Origin: Clostridia bacterium
GTDB lineage: Bacteria; Bacillota; Clostridia; UMGS1810
Direction of reading: 5' to 3'
Length of the DNA: 64,000 nt
Assembly (NCBI GenBank): GCA_017436905.1
Contig: JAFSCF010000012.1
Location: forward strand, 1 to 64,000
Below, in pieces: positions 27,701 to 37,205 of this stretch. The position numbers were made by a program, and so were the translations under genes. Numbering within the stretch: the stretch's first letter is position 1; each line of letters opens with the position of its first letter. The notes under the pieces are model-generated. The model had not been told where the DNA came from. It ran no database searches and saw only the letters and a list, made by a program, of their open reading frames with translations.

Positions 27701-28564
27701 ATGTTAGTTTCTGCAAAAGATATGCTTACCAAAGCAAGAGCCGGCGGCTATGCTGTAGGTCAGTTCAATATCAACAACTTAGAATGGACAAAGGCTGTTC
27801 TTCTTACTGCTCAGGAATGTAATTCACCTGTTATTTTAGGTGTTTCTGAAGGTGCAGGTAAATATATGTGCGGCTACAAAACTGTAGTTGGTATGGTTAA
27901 AGGTATGATTGATGAACTGGGTATTACAGTTCCGGTTGCTCTTCATCTTGACCACGGCAGTTACGAGGGTGCTTACAAAGTAATTGAAGCAGGTTTTTCT
28001 TCTGTTATGTTCGACGGTTCACACTATGCTATAGACGAAAACATCGAAAAAACAAAAGAAATCATTGCTGCAGCACGTGCTAAAGGTATGAGCATAGAGG
28101 CTGAGGTTGGCGCAATCGGCGGCGAAGAAGACGGCGTTGTTGGTAGTGGTGAAGTTGCTGACCCTGCAGAGTGCAAAATGATTGCCGACTTAGGCGTTGA
28201 TATGCTGGCTGCAGGTATCGGTAATATTCACGGCAAATATCCCGAAAACTGGGCTGGTCTTAACTTTGACGTTCTGGCTAAAGTTCAGGAAGTTACAAAC
28301 GGTATGCCATTAGTTCTGCACGGCGGTACAGGTATTCCTGAAGATATGATTAAAAAGGCTATTTCTTTAGGCGTTTCAAAAATCAATGTAAACACAGAGT
28401 GTCAGTTATCTTTTGCAGCAGCAGTAAGAGAATATATTGAAGCAGGCAAAGACCAGCAGGGTAAAGGTTTCGACCCCAGAAAACTCCTTGCTCCCGGTTT
28501 TGAGGCTATTAAAGCAACAGTTAAAGAAAAGATGGAACTTTTTGGTTCTGTTGGCAAAGCGTAA
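27701..28564 (+). CDS. fba: Class II fructose-1,6-bisphosphate aldolase
   Basis: Cleaves fructose-1,6-bisphosphate to dihydroxyacetone phosphate and glyceraldehyde-3-phosphate. 287 residues with GQFNINN near the start, the HLDHGS motif carrying the catalytic Asp and first zinc His, the MFDGSHY block, GNIHGKYP and LHGGTGIP with further zinc His residues. Its own consensus promoter and terminator make it a single-gene unit, consistent with high expression. Tagatose-bisphosphate aldolases are similar; the surrounding glycolytic genes favour Fba. Confidence 0.94.
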   Translation: MLVSAKDMLTKARAGGYAVGQFNINNLEWTKAVLLTAQECNSPVILGVSEGAGKYMCGYKTVVGMVKGMIDELGITVPVALHLDHGSYEGAYKVIEAGFSSVMFDGSHYAIDENIEKTKEIIAAARAKGMSIEAEVGAIGGEEDGVVGSGEVADPAECKMIADLGVDMLAAGIGNIHGKYPENWAGLNFDVLAKVQEVTNGMPLVLHGGTGIPEDMIKKAISLGVSKINVNTECQLSFAAAVREYIEAGKDQQGKGFDPRKLLAPGFEAIKATVKEKMELFGSVGKA

Positions 28565-28582
28565 TAAATCTTTTATAAAAGT

Positions 28583-28614
28583 AAAAATCCCATTCTTTGA
28601 ATGGGATTTTTTAT
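28583..28614. terminator. Terminator between fba and rarA
   Basis: AAAATCCCATTC / GAATGGGATTTT stem with T run, between convergent genes; A and T tracts on both sides allow use on either strand. Confidence 0.88.
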
Positions 28615-28619
28615 TGCTG

Positions 28620-29894
28620 TTATTTATCTTCTTTTAAAAATTCAAGATATTTTTTGTAAGCGTCCTCAGTTTTATTTGCACGGGGAACATAATAATGCTT
28701 GCCAACTAATGCATCGGGCAGATACTGTTGGTCTACATACGCATTTTTATATGCGTGCGGATATTTATACTCTGTACCTCTGCCGAGTTTGCCGGCACCG
28801 GAATAATGTGCATCTTTAAGGTGAAGCGGTACACTTCCGCCTTTTCCTGCCTTGATATCTGCCATAGCATCATCGATTGCACATATACCTGCGTTTGACT
28901 TTGGCAGACACGCCAGCATTATTGCCGCATCAGCAAGCGGTATTCGTGCTTCGGGAAGACCAAGTTGAAGTGCGCAGTCTACGCATGATTTTGTAACTGA
29001 TATTGCATTTGGATAAGCAAGACCTATATCCTCTGCCGCTATAACCATTAATCTTCTGCAGGCAGATATAAGATCGCCCCCCTCAAGTAAACGAGCAAGA
29101 TAATGCACCGCCGCATCAGGATCGCTACCACGTATGGACTTTTGAAATGCACTCATTACATCATAGTGGCTGTCACCGTCTTTATCGAACATAAATGCCG
29201 ATTTTTGCGTTGCAGCACAAGCAGTTTCAAGGTCGATATTGAGTTCATTACCATCACGGTAAAGGCGCATTTTAACACACATTTCAACAGCATTTAACGA
29301 TTTGCGAACATCACCGCCCGAAGTGTGAGCGATATGGATAATAGCCTCTTCGGAAAAGTTTATTTTTTTATCAGGATAATCACTTTTAATGCACTCCACA
29401 CCACGGCGGACAGCATTTGTAATATCATCAGCATCAATCGGCAAAAACTCTACCACCGTACTACGAGATAGTATAGCGTTGTACACATAAAAATACGGAT
29501 TTTCTGTAGTGCTTGCAATAAGCGTTATGCTACCGTTTTCAATATACTCCAAAAGCGACTGTTGCTGCTTTTTATTAAAATTCTGTATCTCGTCAAGGTA
29601 CAGAAGAACACCGCTGCCTGCATGCAGGGTATCAAGTTCTGCAACAATATCTTTAATATCTTTAGTTGATGCATTGGTGGCATTTAATTTATAAAAAACT
29701 TTGCCGCTTGCCGCAGCACATATATTGGCAACAGTGGTTTTACCTGTACCGGACGGGCCGAAGAATATCATATTTGGTATATCGCCACCACGCACCAGAT
29801 TGGTAAGCAATTTATCCTCGCCTATTATATGGCTCTGCCCCACTACATCGTCTAATGTTTTCGGGCGTATTCTGTCAGCAAGGGGAGATGTCAT
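28620..29894 (-). CDS. rarA: Replication-associated recombination protein A (RarA/MgsA)
   Basis: An AAA+ ATPase of the clamp-loader family acting at stalled replication forks, 424 residues. Walker A GPSGTGKTT, Walker B LLYLDEIQNF, sensor 1 ASTTENPYF and the C-terminal tetramerisation region (ARLLEGGDLISACRR... and the YPHAYKN... tail) are typical. The ATG at 29894 has AGAGGTGAT upstream; the earlier GTG at 29903 is part of that ribosome binding site. Confidence 0.94.
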   Translation of the reverse strand: MTSPLADRIRPKTLDDVVGQSHIIGEDKLLTNLVRGGDIPNMIFFGPSGTGKTTVANICAAASGKVFYKLNATNASTKDIKDIVAELDTLHAGSGVLLYLDEIQNFNKKQQQSLLEYIENGSITLIASTTENPYFYVYNAILSRSTVVEFLPIDADDITNAVRRGVECIKSDYPDKKINFSEEAIIHIAHTSGGDVRKSLNAVEMCVKMRLYRDGNELNIDLETACAATQKSAFMFDKDGDSHYDVMSAFQKSIRGSDPDAAVHYLARLLEGGDLISACRRLMVIAAEDIGLAYPNAISVTKSCVDCALQLGLPEARIPLADAAIMLACLPKSNAGICAIDDAMADIKAGKGGSVPLHLKDAHYSGAGKLGRGTEYKYPHAYKNAYVDQQYLPDALVGKHYYVPRANKTEDAYKKYLEFLKEDK

Positions 29895-29925
29895 ATAAAT
29901 CACCTCTTAAGCATTTGCGTTAATC

Positions 29926-29958
29926 AAAACAAGCCGCAATACCTGCGGCTTGTTTTTT
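29926..29958. terminator. Terminator at the end of glyA
   Basis: Strong hairpin AACAAGCCGCA / TGCGGCTTGTT between glyA and rarA. The T run is six on the + strand and four on the minus strand; glyA transcription on minus is its probable user. Confidence 0.75.
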
Positions 29959-29969
29959 GGTTATATTAA

Positions 29970-31208
29970 TTATCTGTACAGCGGATATTTATCGCAAAGA
30001 GCCGCTACTCTTGCACGTACTGTATCCTGATTAGCCTCAAAATCATTGAGTGTAAGGCTGATAAGTTCGGCAATCTCTGCCATATCTTCCTCTTTCATAC
30101 CTCTTGAGGTAACAGCAGGAGTTCCGATTCTTAAACCGCTTGTAATGAACGGGCTTGCAGTTTCAAAAGGAATAGTATTTTTATTAGCAGTAATACCAAC
30201 TTCGTCAAGCATCTTCTCTGCATCTTTACCGGTTATATCTTTATTTCTTAAATCTATAAGCATAAGGTGGTTATCAGTACCGTCAGAAACAAGTTTAAAG
30301 CCTTTTTCTTTAAGTGCTTCTGCAAGCGCAGCAGCATTTTTTACAATCTGTGTCTGGTATGCTTTAAACTCATCTGTAAGCGCCTCACCAAAGCATACGG
30401 CTTTAGCGGCGATAATGTGCATCAAAGGTCCGCCCTGAATACCGGGGAACACAGCCTTGTTTATCATTTTAGCATGTTCTTCTTTGCAGAGAATCATACC
30501 ACCTCTGGGACCACGCAATGTTTTATGTGTTGTGCTTGTTACAAAGTCTGCGTAAGGCACGGGGTTCGGATGGAGTCCTGCAGCAACAAGACCTGCAATG
30601 TGAGCAATATCAACCATAAGGTATGCGCCAACTTCTTTTGCAATAGCAGCAAATTTTTCAAAATCAAGTGTACGTGAATATGCACTTGCACCGGCAACAA
30701 TGAGTTTAGGCTTGCACTCTAATGCAATTCTGCGCACTTCTTCATAGTCGAGCATCTCTGTTTTTTCGTCAACACCATAGGGCACGATGTTAAAATATTT
30801 ACCCGACATATTAACAGGACTGCCGTGGCTTAAGTGACCACCGTGTGAAAGATTCATACCCATAACGGTATCCCCTGGCTGCAGGCATGCAAAAAATACT
30901 GCCATATTAGCCTGTGCTCCTGAGTGCGGCTGAACATTGGCATGTTCTGCGCCAAAAATCTTTTTAGCACGTTCAATAGCAAGATTTTCAACTATATCCA
31001 CACATTCGCATCCGCCGTAATAGCGTTTACCCGGATAACCCTCGGCATATTTGTTTGTAAGCGGTGTACCCATAGCCTCTATAACTGCATTGCTTACGAA
31101 GTTTTCGCTTGCAATAAGTTCTATTTTACTACGCTGACGGTTAACCTCCGCCTCAATAGCATCAGCAACCTGAGCATCAACTTTTCTGATTTCTTCTGTA
31201 CTGTACAT
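29970..31208 (-). CDS. glyA: Serine hydroxymethyltransferase
   Basis: A PLP enzyme of 412 residues converting serine and tetrahydrofolate to glycine and methylene-THF. The PLP Lys lies in [32 protein letters not shown] and the [11 protein letters not shown] block are conserved. The ATG at 31208 has AAAGGAA upstream; a longer frame to 31283 begins in promoter sequence. It has its own promoter and terminator. Confidence 0.97.
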   Translation of the reverse strand: MYSTEEIRKVDAQVADAIEAEVNRQRSKIELIASENFVSNAVIEAMGTPLTNKYAEGYPGKRYYGGCECVDIVENLAIERAKKIFGAEHANVQPHSGAQANMAVFFACLQPGDTVMGMNLSHGGHLSHGSPVNMSGKYFNIVPYGVDEKTEMLDYEEVRRIALECKPKLIVAGASAYSRTLDFEKFAAIAKEVGAYLMVDIAHIAGLVAAGLHPNPVPYADFVTSTTHKTLRGPRGGMILCKEEHAKMINKAVFPGIQGGPLMHIIAAKAVCFGEALTDEFKAYQTQIVKNAAALAEALKEKGFKLVSDGTDNHLMLIDLRNKDITGKDAEKMLDEVGITANKNTIPFETASPFITSGLRIGTPAVTSRGMKEEDMAEIAELISLTLNDFEANQDTVRARVAALCDKYPLYR

Positions 31209-31254
31209 AACACTGTTTCCTTTCCACCGTTTATTTAAAACATAATATATAATT

Positions 31255-31283
31255 ATTATACATATATATAACAAATTTTTCAA
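31255..31283 (-). promoter_or_regulatory. Sigma-A promoter of glyA
   Basis: On the minus strand TTGAAA (31278-31283), 17 bp, TATAAT (31255-31260), divergent from the comEC promoter. Confidence 0.75.
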
Positions 31284-31318
31284 GAGTAATTTTAATATAA
31301 TACAAAATTATATATTTA

Positions 31319-31347
31319 TTGACATTGTAATCTCAAAAATATATAAT
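31319..31347 (+). promoter_or_regulatory. Sigma-A promoter of comEC
   Basis: Consensus TTGACA (31319-31324), 17 bp, TATAAT (31342-31347), 35 bp ahead of the comEC start. Confidence 0.82.
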
Positions 31348-31382
31348 AAATATATTGATTATTACTTACCGGAGAAATATTT

Positions 31383-33698
31383 ATGAAGCGCATCTCATTA
31401 TATGCACTTATTCCCTATATACTGGCGACAGGAAGTTTCAGCACAGTATATTTTGATGCATATATTTTGACTGTCATTATAATATCAATCACTAATTTCA
31501 TAAGAAGAAAAAGAATCGTAATTTCACTTTTTGTGCTCTTTTTTACAACAGTTGCATTCTTTAATTGTTCTTCATCATACTCATTGTGCAACAAAAGTTT
31601 TTATCCGCTTATTAACAAGCAGGTATCACTTATATGTGTAGTAAACTCTACACCCACGCAAAATGAAGACAATATTCAGTTTACGGCAAATATGATATGT
31701 GCCCGACACAACGGTAAAAATGTAAATTTAAACGAAAAAGTTCAGGTTTATGTAAATGGAAAAAACGCAAATGTTGAGTACGGCGATAAAATAGAGTTTA
31801 AAACTATTCTTGATTTACCTGACGAAAACGACAATACGGGCGGATTCAACTACAGAAACTATCTGCGTTCACAGGGTATACACGTTTTATGTTCAACATA
31901 TGATTATTCGGTTGTAAACTACGGCACATACGAAAATGCAGACCCTTTAATCCACAAAATATTTGTCCTAAGAAATTCTTTGTTAAAAAAATGTGATAAG
32001 TATTTCGACGAAGACGTATCAGGATTTTTAAAAGCGCTTCTCCTCGGTTACAAATCCGATATGTCTGAGGAAATTAACACTTCCGTAAAACGCTCCGGAA
32101 TTTCGCATATAGTTTCGATTTCGGGACTGCATCTATCAGTAATGATGGTATTGGTAAACTTTATTTTACGTAAGTTAAAGTTTCGTGGTGCCGTCTTCAT
32201 TATACCCATACTGAACATAGTATCGGCATTATTTATAACTGCCTTAACAGGCTTTTCGCCGTCAGTTAAACGTGCGGCAATAATGCTTGTTATATCAAAC
32301 TCTGCGTCTTTTGTTTACAGAGAAAACGATTCTGTTCAATCACTGTCTTTCGCTATTGTTATATTGCTTTTGGCAAATCCGATTGCGCTATTTGACGTCC
32401 GCCTTGTGCTCTCGGCAGTATCTACATTAGGTATAATACTTTTAAATAATAAAATAAACAGCAAATTACCAAGATTTATAAAACCGGCATTTATCAGAAG
32501 TACACTTTCGATGTCACTTTCAGCACAAATAGCCGCTACACCTTTTTGCGTTTATTATTTTGGCACAATATCTGTTTTAGGTGTGATAACAAATCTTATA
32601 GCAGTACCGATGATGCCATATCTTATGGGAACGGGAATTGCGTTTATGGTAATGCCCATCAACTGCATTGCCAAGTTTTTGTCCAACGGTATTTGGCTTA
32701 TGGTGAATTTCATATTATTTATTGCAAACTCTATATCAGCAATCCCGTTTGCACAGATTGAAATTAGTTTTATTGAATTTTTACGTTCTACATTGCTTTT
32801 AAGTTTTGTAGGATATATAATTAAAAAGACTGTTACGTGCAGAGTGTTTTATAAAAACGCGTTACGTTTTATTCTCGCATGCACAGCAATAGTTTTAATT
32901 TTCTTTCCGCCAACATCAAAAGATGTTAATTTGACGGTTATAAATGTTGGGCAGGGCGATTGTACCCTTGTGGAATTTCCAAACGGAAAAACTATGCTTA
33001 TAGACGGAGGAGGTTCTGCAACAAGCGACTACGATACCGCCGCAAAAATTATAAAACCTTATCTTATCCAAAATGGTATCAGAAAGATTGATTACGCAGT
33101 AATATCGCACTTTCATACAGACCACGCAGGCGGTATACTTAATTTAGCAGACGATTTTTCGACAGGTTGCATTATTGCGCCCGATTACTTTAAAGCAGGC
33201 ACCGAAAAAATATTAAAATTAACCTTTGATATATGTTTTAAAATGGATATCCCGTTATATCTTATGGATAAAGGCGACAAATTTAATCCTGACGAAAATA
33301 TACTTTTTGAAGTATACAGTCCCGATGTTTTTTACACATACAGCGAAAACAATGCTTCTTTGGTATTTAAAATCACCGCTTATGGAAAATCTGTACTGTT
33401 TACGGGAGATATAGAAAATCACACAAGACATATTCTTGCTCAAAGCGGCGATGATATATCGTGTGATATTTTAAAGGCTCCTCATCACGGTGACTATTCA
33501 CTGGCAGACGATAATTTTTTAAATGTTGCAACACCTGAAATTGCATATGTTTGTGCAGGTGAGAACAACCCCTACGGTCACCCCGACGAAAGAACGCTTA
33601 AACTATATGCTGATAAAAACATTAAAGCGTTCCGAACCGACCTTGACAAGACGATTAAGTTTACCATAAAAAGAAACGGAAAAATCAAAATTCACTGA
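31383..33698 (+). CDS. comEC: ComEC/Rec2-family DNA uptake channel protein
   Basis: A 771-residue membrane protein that passes single-stranded DNA into the cell during transformation. Order: N-terminal hydrophobic helices and an OB-like DUF4131 segment (about 60-180), the Competence domain with SGLHLSVMM (about 205-470, many helices), and a C-terminal metallo-beta-lactamase-like domain (about 510-771) with NVGQGDCTLVEF, SHFHTDHAGG and KAPHHGDYS. Other competence genes such as comEA are not in the window. It leads an operon-like run into holA. Confidence 0.92.
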   Translation: MKRISLYALIPYILATGSFSTVYFDAYILTVIIISITNFIRRKRIVISLFVLFFTTVAFFNCSSSYSLCNKSFYPLINKQVSLICVVNSTPTQNEDNIQFTANMICARHNGKNVNLNEKVQVYVNGKNANVEYGDKIEFKTILDLPDENDNTGGFNYRNYLRSQGIHVLCSTYDYSVVNYGTYENADPLIHKIFVLRNSLLKKCDKYFDEDVSGFLKALLLGYKSDMSEEINTSVKRSGISHIVSISGLHLSVMMVLVNFILRKLKFRGAVFIIPILNIVSALFITALTGFSPSVKRAAIMLVISNSASFVYRENDSVQSLSFAIVILLLANPIALFDVRLVLSAVSTLGIILLNNKINSKLPRFIKPAFIRSTLSMSLSAQIAATPFCVYYFGTISVLGVITNLIAVPMMPYLMGTGIAFMVMPINCIAKFLSNGIWLMVNFILFIANSISAIPFAQIEISFIEFLRSTLLLSFVGYIIKKTVTCRVFYKNALRFILACTAIVLIFFPPTSKDVNLTVINVGQGDCTLVEFPNGKTMLIDGGGSATSDYDTAAKIIKPYLIQNGIRKIDYAVISHFHTDHAGGILNLADDFSTGCIIAPDYFKAGTEKILKLTFDICFKMDIPLYLMDKGDKFNPDENILFEVYSPDVFYTYSENNASLVFKITAYGKSVLFTGDIENHTRHILAQSGDDISCDILKAPHHGDYSLADDNFLNVATPEIAYVCAGENNPYGHPDERTLKLYADKNIKAFRTDLDKTIKFTIKRNGKIKIH

Positions 33699-33716
33699 CA
33701 AAAGGAGTGAATAATT

Positions 33717-34724
33717 TTGCAAAGTATAAAACAACAAATTAAGGAAAAATCAATACATGGCGCATACCTTATATATGGAGAAGAAGATTTTTTAAAAGAT
33801 TTTTATACTGAACGTATAACGGAACTTTGCACCGAAGAAGGTCCTAAGGAATTCAACTATATGAAACTTGGCACAGACAAACTCGACAACGACGCTATAA
33901 CAGAGTTCATAGTATCCATGCCGTTTATGTCCGACAAAAAAATCCTCGTGCTTAAAAACAGCGGGGTATTTTCTAAAGCAAACGAAGCTACAAAAAAATT
34001 CTGGACAGAAGCGCTAGACATCCTGCCCGATTATATGGTTATAGTTTTTTGCGAAAGCACAGTAGATAAGCGCAGTGCACTTTTTAAGGCGATATCTAAA
34101 AATCATACAGTTGAGGAGTTTGCATTAAGCAAAGAAGCCGACCTTATAAACTGGTTTGCAAGAATACTTGCCCAACACGGAAAGTCTATGACAAAAGAAG
34201 ATATTTGTTTTGTTATAGAAAATGTCGGCAGAAATATGTATTTATTAAAAAGCGAGGCAGAAAAACTTGTTTCGTTTACCGCAAACAAAGATTCTTTGAT
34301 ATCGCATGATGACGTTGAGGCGTGCATCTGCAAAAGTTTAGAGGGCAAGGTTTTCGACCTTATAGACAACATAACAGCAGGCAACAAAAGCAAGGTTATA
34401 GACGGCATACGTGACCTCAAAACGCTGCGTGAACAGCCTGTAATGATAATTGCGCTTATCTTCAGGCAATTTTCCCTGCTACGCAAAATCAAGGTGTTTG
34501 AAAATGAACCTGTATCTGTAATTGCACAAAAAACCAAACTGCGTGATTTTGTAGTGAGAAAAAATCTTTCTCAACTAAAAAGGTTCACTATGGACGACCT
34601 TGACAATGCAATATTTATGTGCAACGAAACCGACGAGAATATAAAATCAGGTTTGTGCGAACAATGGCTGGCATTGGAAAAACTTGCTATATTAATAATG
34701 ATGAGGAATGATCAATATAGATAA
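33717..34724 (+). CDS. holA: DNA polymerase III delta subunit (TTG start)
   Basis: The clamp-loader wrench subunit, 335 residues. The N-terminal part (HGAYLIYGEEDFLKDFYTERI) and the EFNYMKLGTD block are characteristic, and comEC-holA is a conserved order in Firmicutes. AAAGGAG precedes the TTG. Its last 17 nt overlap the next gene. Confidence 0.9.
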   Translation: MQSIKQQIKEKSIHGAYLIYGEEDFLKDFYTERITELCTEEGPKEFNYMKLGTDKLDNDAITEFIVSMPFMSDKKILVLKNSGVFSKANEATKKFWTEALDILPDYMVIVFCESTVDKRSALFKAISKNHTVEEFALSKEADLINWFARILAQHGKSMTKEDICFVIENVGRNMYLLKSEAEKLVSFTANKDSLISHDDVEACICKSLEGKVFDLIDNITAGNKSKVIDGIRDLKTLREQPVMIIALIFRQFSLLRKIKVFENEPVSVIAQKTKLRDFVVRKNLSQLKRFTMDDLDNAIFMCNETDENIKSGLCEQWLALEKLAILIMMRNDQYR

Positions 34725-35361
34725 ATTTTACCCCAAAATGGCGGTCTGCCCTTTTTGCAGGCAGTATATACAGATTGATACCGCCATTTACAAACAGATA
34801 ATTGCAAACCGTGATGCCAACGCTTTAAAAAGTGTGTTGAACGGCACAGCAAACCGCATTAAATGTCCGCTATGCGGAGAAGAATTTTATTATGAACACA
34901 ACTTCGGCATATTAAATGCCGACAAAAACTACGCAATTGCCTCAATACCTAATATGCAAAATCCTCTGCCGGACGTTAAAACTGCTCTTTTTAACATACT
35001 TGGCAAACGGAATTTTCGCTTGAGATATGTTCACGAGTTTATATATGTTACTGAAAAGGCCAGAATTTTTGAATTTGACCTTGACGACAGAGTACTTGAA
35101 ATTATAAAATATAAATATATTGCAAAACCACAAGGGCTTGGCACAAGTGCTAAAATAATTCTTGTAAACACAACCGCCACTGCACTTGAATTTGCAGTAT
35201 ATGATGAGTTAGACAAACCCACTGCACATCATTGCGTGGCGATTGATACATATTTTAAAACAAGCACACAACTTAATAAAGAACTAATAAATTTCCCCAC
35301 ACTCAGTTGGAAAAAGATAGACCTCAACTGGGCAGAACAATACACAAAGGAGAATTTGTAA
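34708..35361 (+). CDS. CpXC-type zinc-binding protein, function unknown
   Basis: A 217-residue protein with two CxxC pairs (CPFC near residue 14 and CPLC near residue 53) that fit the CpXC domain family. The rest is a mixed alpha/beta stretch with no named domain. The ATG at 34708 overlaps holA by 17 nt, and its stop overlaps the pfp ATG by 1 nt, so it is bracketed by translational coupling. No function is known for the family; a zinc ribbon is the only clear inference. Confidence 0.7.
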   Translation: MINIDKFYPKMAVCPFCRQYIQIDTAIYKQIIANRDANALKSVLNGTANRIKCPLCGEEFYYEHNFGILNADKNYAIASIPNMQNPLPDVKTALFNILGKRNFRLRYVHEFIYVTEKARIFEFDLDDRVLEIIKYKYIAKPQGLGTSAKIILVNTTATALEFAVYDELDKPTAHHCVAIDTYFKTSTQLNKELINFPTLSWKKIDLNWAEQYTKENL

Positions 35362-36563
35362 TGATAAAAAATGCCGTAGTAGGACAATCGGGCGGACCTA
35401 CCGCCGCAATTAATGCGACTTTAGCAGGTGTTATAGAGAATTGCCTTAAATCACAAAATATAGGCACGCTCTACGGTGCTGTACATGGCATTGACGGTTT
35501 GCTTAAAGAGAATTTAATCAATCTCAATGATATATTTGAAGATAAATCCAATATTGAACTTTTAAAAGTTACACCATCTTCATACCTCGGCTCATGCAGA
35601 TATCGCTTAAAAGAGGAACAGATTGACGACGTTTTTTCCGTTTTTAAAAAGTACAATATAGGATACTTTTTCTACATAGGCGGAAACGACTCTATGGATA
35701 CTGTTGCAAAGTTATCTCAAAAAGCCGAAGAATACGGCGTTAAAGTTATTGGTGTACCCAAAACTATAGACAACGACTTATACGGAACAGACCATTGCCC
35801 CGGTTTTGGCAGTGCGTCTAAATATATTGCCACCTCCGTTATGGAAGTAACAAGAGACTGCACGTGTTACGATTTAAACTCTGTTACAATAATCGAAATT
35901 ATGGGAAGAAATGCCGGTTGGCTTACTGCGGCATCGGCACTTGCACGTTGCAACGGGAATACCACCCCCGACCTTATATATCTGCCTGAGCGTCCGTTTA
36001 TAATAGATAATTTTATAAACGATGTTAAGAAAAAAATAGACGAAAAACACAGTATAGTTGTTGCAATATCCGAAGGTATCCGTGACGAAAAAGGAAACTA
36101 CATATCAGAACAATCTGCAGCATTTAAAGACGACTCGTTCGGTCACGGTCAGTTGGGCGGTGCCGGCAAAACATTGGAAGAAATAATTAAAAACACCCTG
36201 CATTGCAAGGCACGCTCTATTGAGATAAACCTTTTGCAAAGATGCGCAGCACATATGCTTTCTGCAACAGATATAAATCTTTCTGTTGATATAGGCAATG
36301 CCGCAGTTGATGCCGCCACAGACGGCAAAAGTTGCGTGATGATGGCGTACAGACACAAATCTGCTGCACCATTTGAAACCGATATTATCGCCGCACCTAT
36401 TGCAGGCATAGCAAATGCCGAAAATAAAGTTCCTGACGAATATATATCAAAAGACGGTAATGATATTACAGATAAATTCATAGAATATGCTAAGCCCCTT
36501 ATCCAGGGCGAGGTGGCAACCCCGATGTCTGACGGTTTGCCATTGCATTTAATAAGAAAATAA
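35361..36563 (+). CDS. pfp: PPi-type 6-phosphofructokinase
   Basis: A 400-residue PFK that probably uses pyrophosphate for reversible phosphorylation of fructose-6-phosphate. The two specificity positions both point to PPi: GGNDS (107-111) has Asp110 where ATP enzymes have Gly, and PKTIDND has Lys134. The signature FGSASKYIAT follows. AAAGGAG lies ahead of the ATG at 35361; a frame extending upstream to 35307 lies in the CpXC gene. A separate ATP-type PFK is at 15510. Confidence 0.88.
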   Translation: MIKNAVVGQSGGPTAAINATLAGVIENCLKSQNIGTLYGAVHGIDGLLKENLINLNDIFEDKSNIELLKVTPSSYLGSCRYRLKEEQIDDVFSVFKKYNIGYFFYIGGNDSMDTVAKLSQKAEEYGVKVIGVPKTIDNDLYGTDHCPGFGSASKYIATSVMEVTRDCTCYDLNSVTIIEIMGRNAGWLTAASALARCNGNTTPDLIYLPERPFIIDNFINDVKKKIDEKHSIVVAISEGIRDEKGNYISEQSAAFKDDSFGHGQLGGAGKTLEEIIKNTLHCKARSIEINLLQRCAAHMLSATDINLSVDIGNAAVDAATDGKSCVMMAYRHKSAAPFETDIIAAPIAGIANAENKVPDEYISKDGNDITDKFIEYAKPLIQGEVATPMSDGLPLHLIRK

Positions 36564-36587
36564 TTGAAACGGGACTTGCCAATTAAA

Positions 36588-37205
36588 ATGAAAAGGAAAT
36601 CATCAATATTTATAAACTTACGCCTTGGCACAGTTTTTCTTGTATTTTTGTTTCTGGTGCTTTTGTGCGCAAAGTTTATCTTTACAGACAGACACATCGA
36701 AGGACAAATAATAGAAAACGCTTACGGAGTTAAAATTACACAAAATATACTTCCTGAAGATTCACCTTTACGCACGTGTATTCCGAGAAACATCAAATAT
36801 ATAGTAATCCACGAAACAGGCAATCCGTCTGCTACTGCAGACGCCGCTGCGCATAATCATTATCTGGAGTGCAACGGTGACGGCAGTACCGCATGGCATT
36901 ACACCGTTGACGACTCGGTTGCCTACCACCATATCCCCGATGATGAAATAGCCTATCACGCAGGCAAAGGGAATCGCTCGGGCATAGGCATTGAACTGTG
37001 TGTAAACAATGGCGGAAATTTTGAAAAAACATTTGAAAACGGTGCAAAACTTACTGCCAAATTAATCCATACATACGGACTTTCAGTACATTCAATAAAG
37101 CAGCACGCAGATTTTATGGACAAAAACTGTCCCGAAAACATACGTAACAATGACCGCTGGACAGAGTTTTTATCGTTAGTTAAAAAATATCTTGAGGAGA
37201 ATTAA
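36588..37205 (+). CDS. Membrane-anchored N-acetylmuramoyl-L-alanine amidase
   Basis: A peptidoglycan amidase of the Amidase_2/PGRP family, cutting the bond between N-acetylmuramate and the stem peptide. A hydrophobic helix at about residues 10-29 acts as an uncleaved signal anchor. Zinc ligands are visible: the first His in VIHETGNP and later H and C in KQHADFMDKNCPENI; WHYTVDD and IGIELCVN complete the fold. The start is uncertain: ATG 36588 has no strong ribosome binding site, and in-frame TTG codons at 36564 and 36576 are alternatives. It is followed at once by a secreted GHL10-like protein. Confidence 0.83.
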   Translation: MKRKSSIFINLRLGTVFLVFLFLVLLCAKFIFTDRHIEGQIIENAYGVKITQNILPEDSPLRTCIPRNIKYIVIHETGNPSATADAAAHNHYLECNGDGSTAWHYTVDDSVAYHHIPDDEIAYHAGKGNRSGIGIELCVNNGGNFEKTFENGAKLTAKLIHTYGLSVHSIKQHADFMDKNCPENIRNNDRWTEFLSLVKKYLEEN

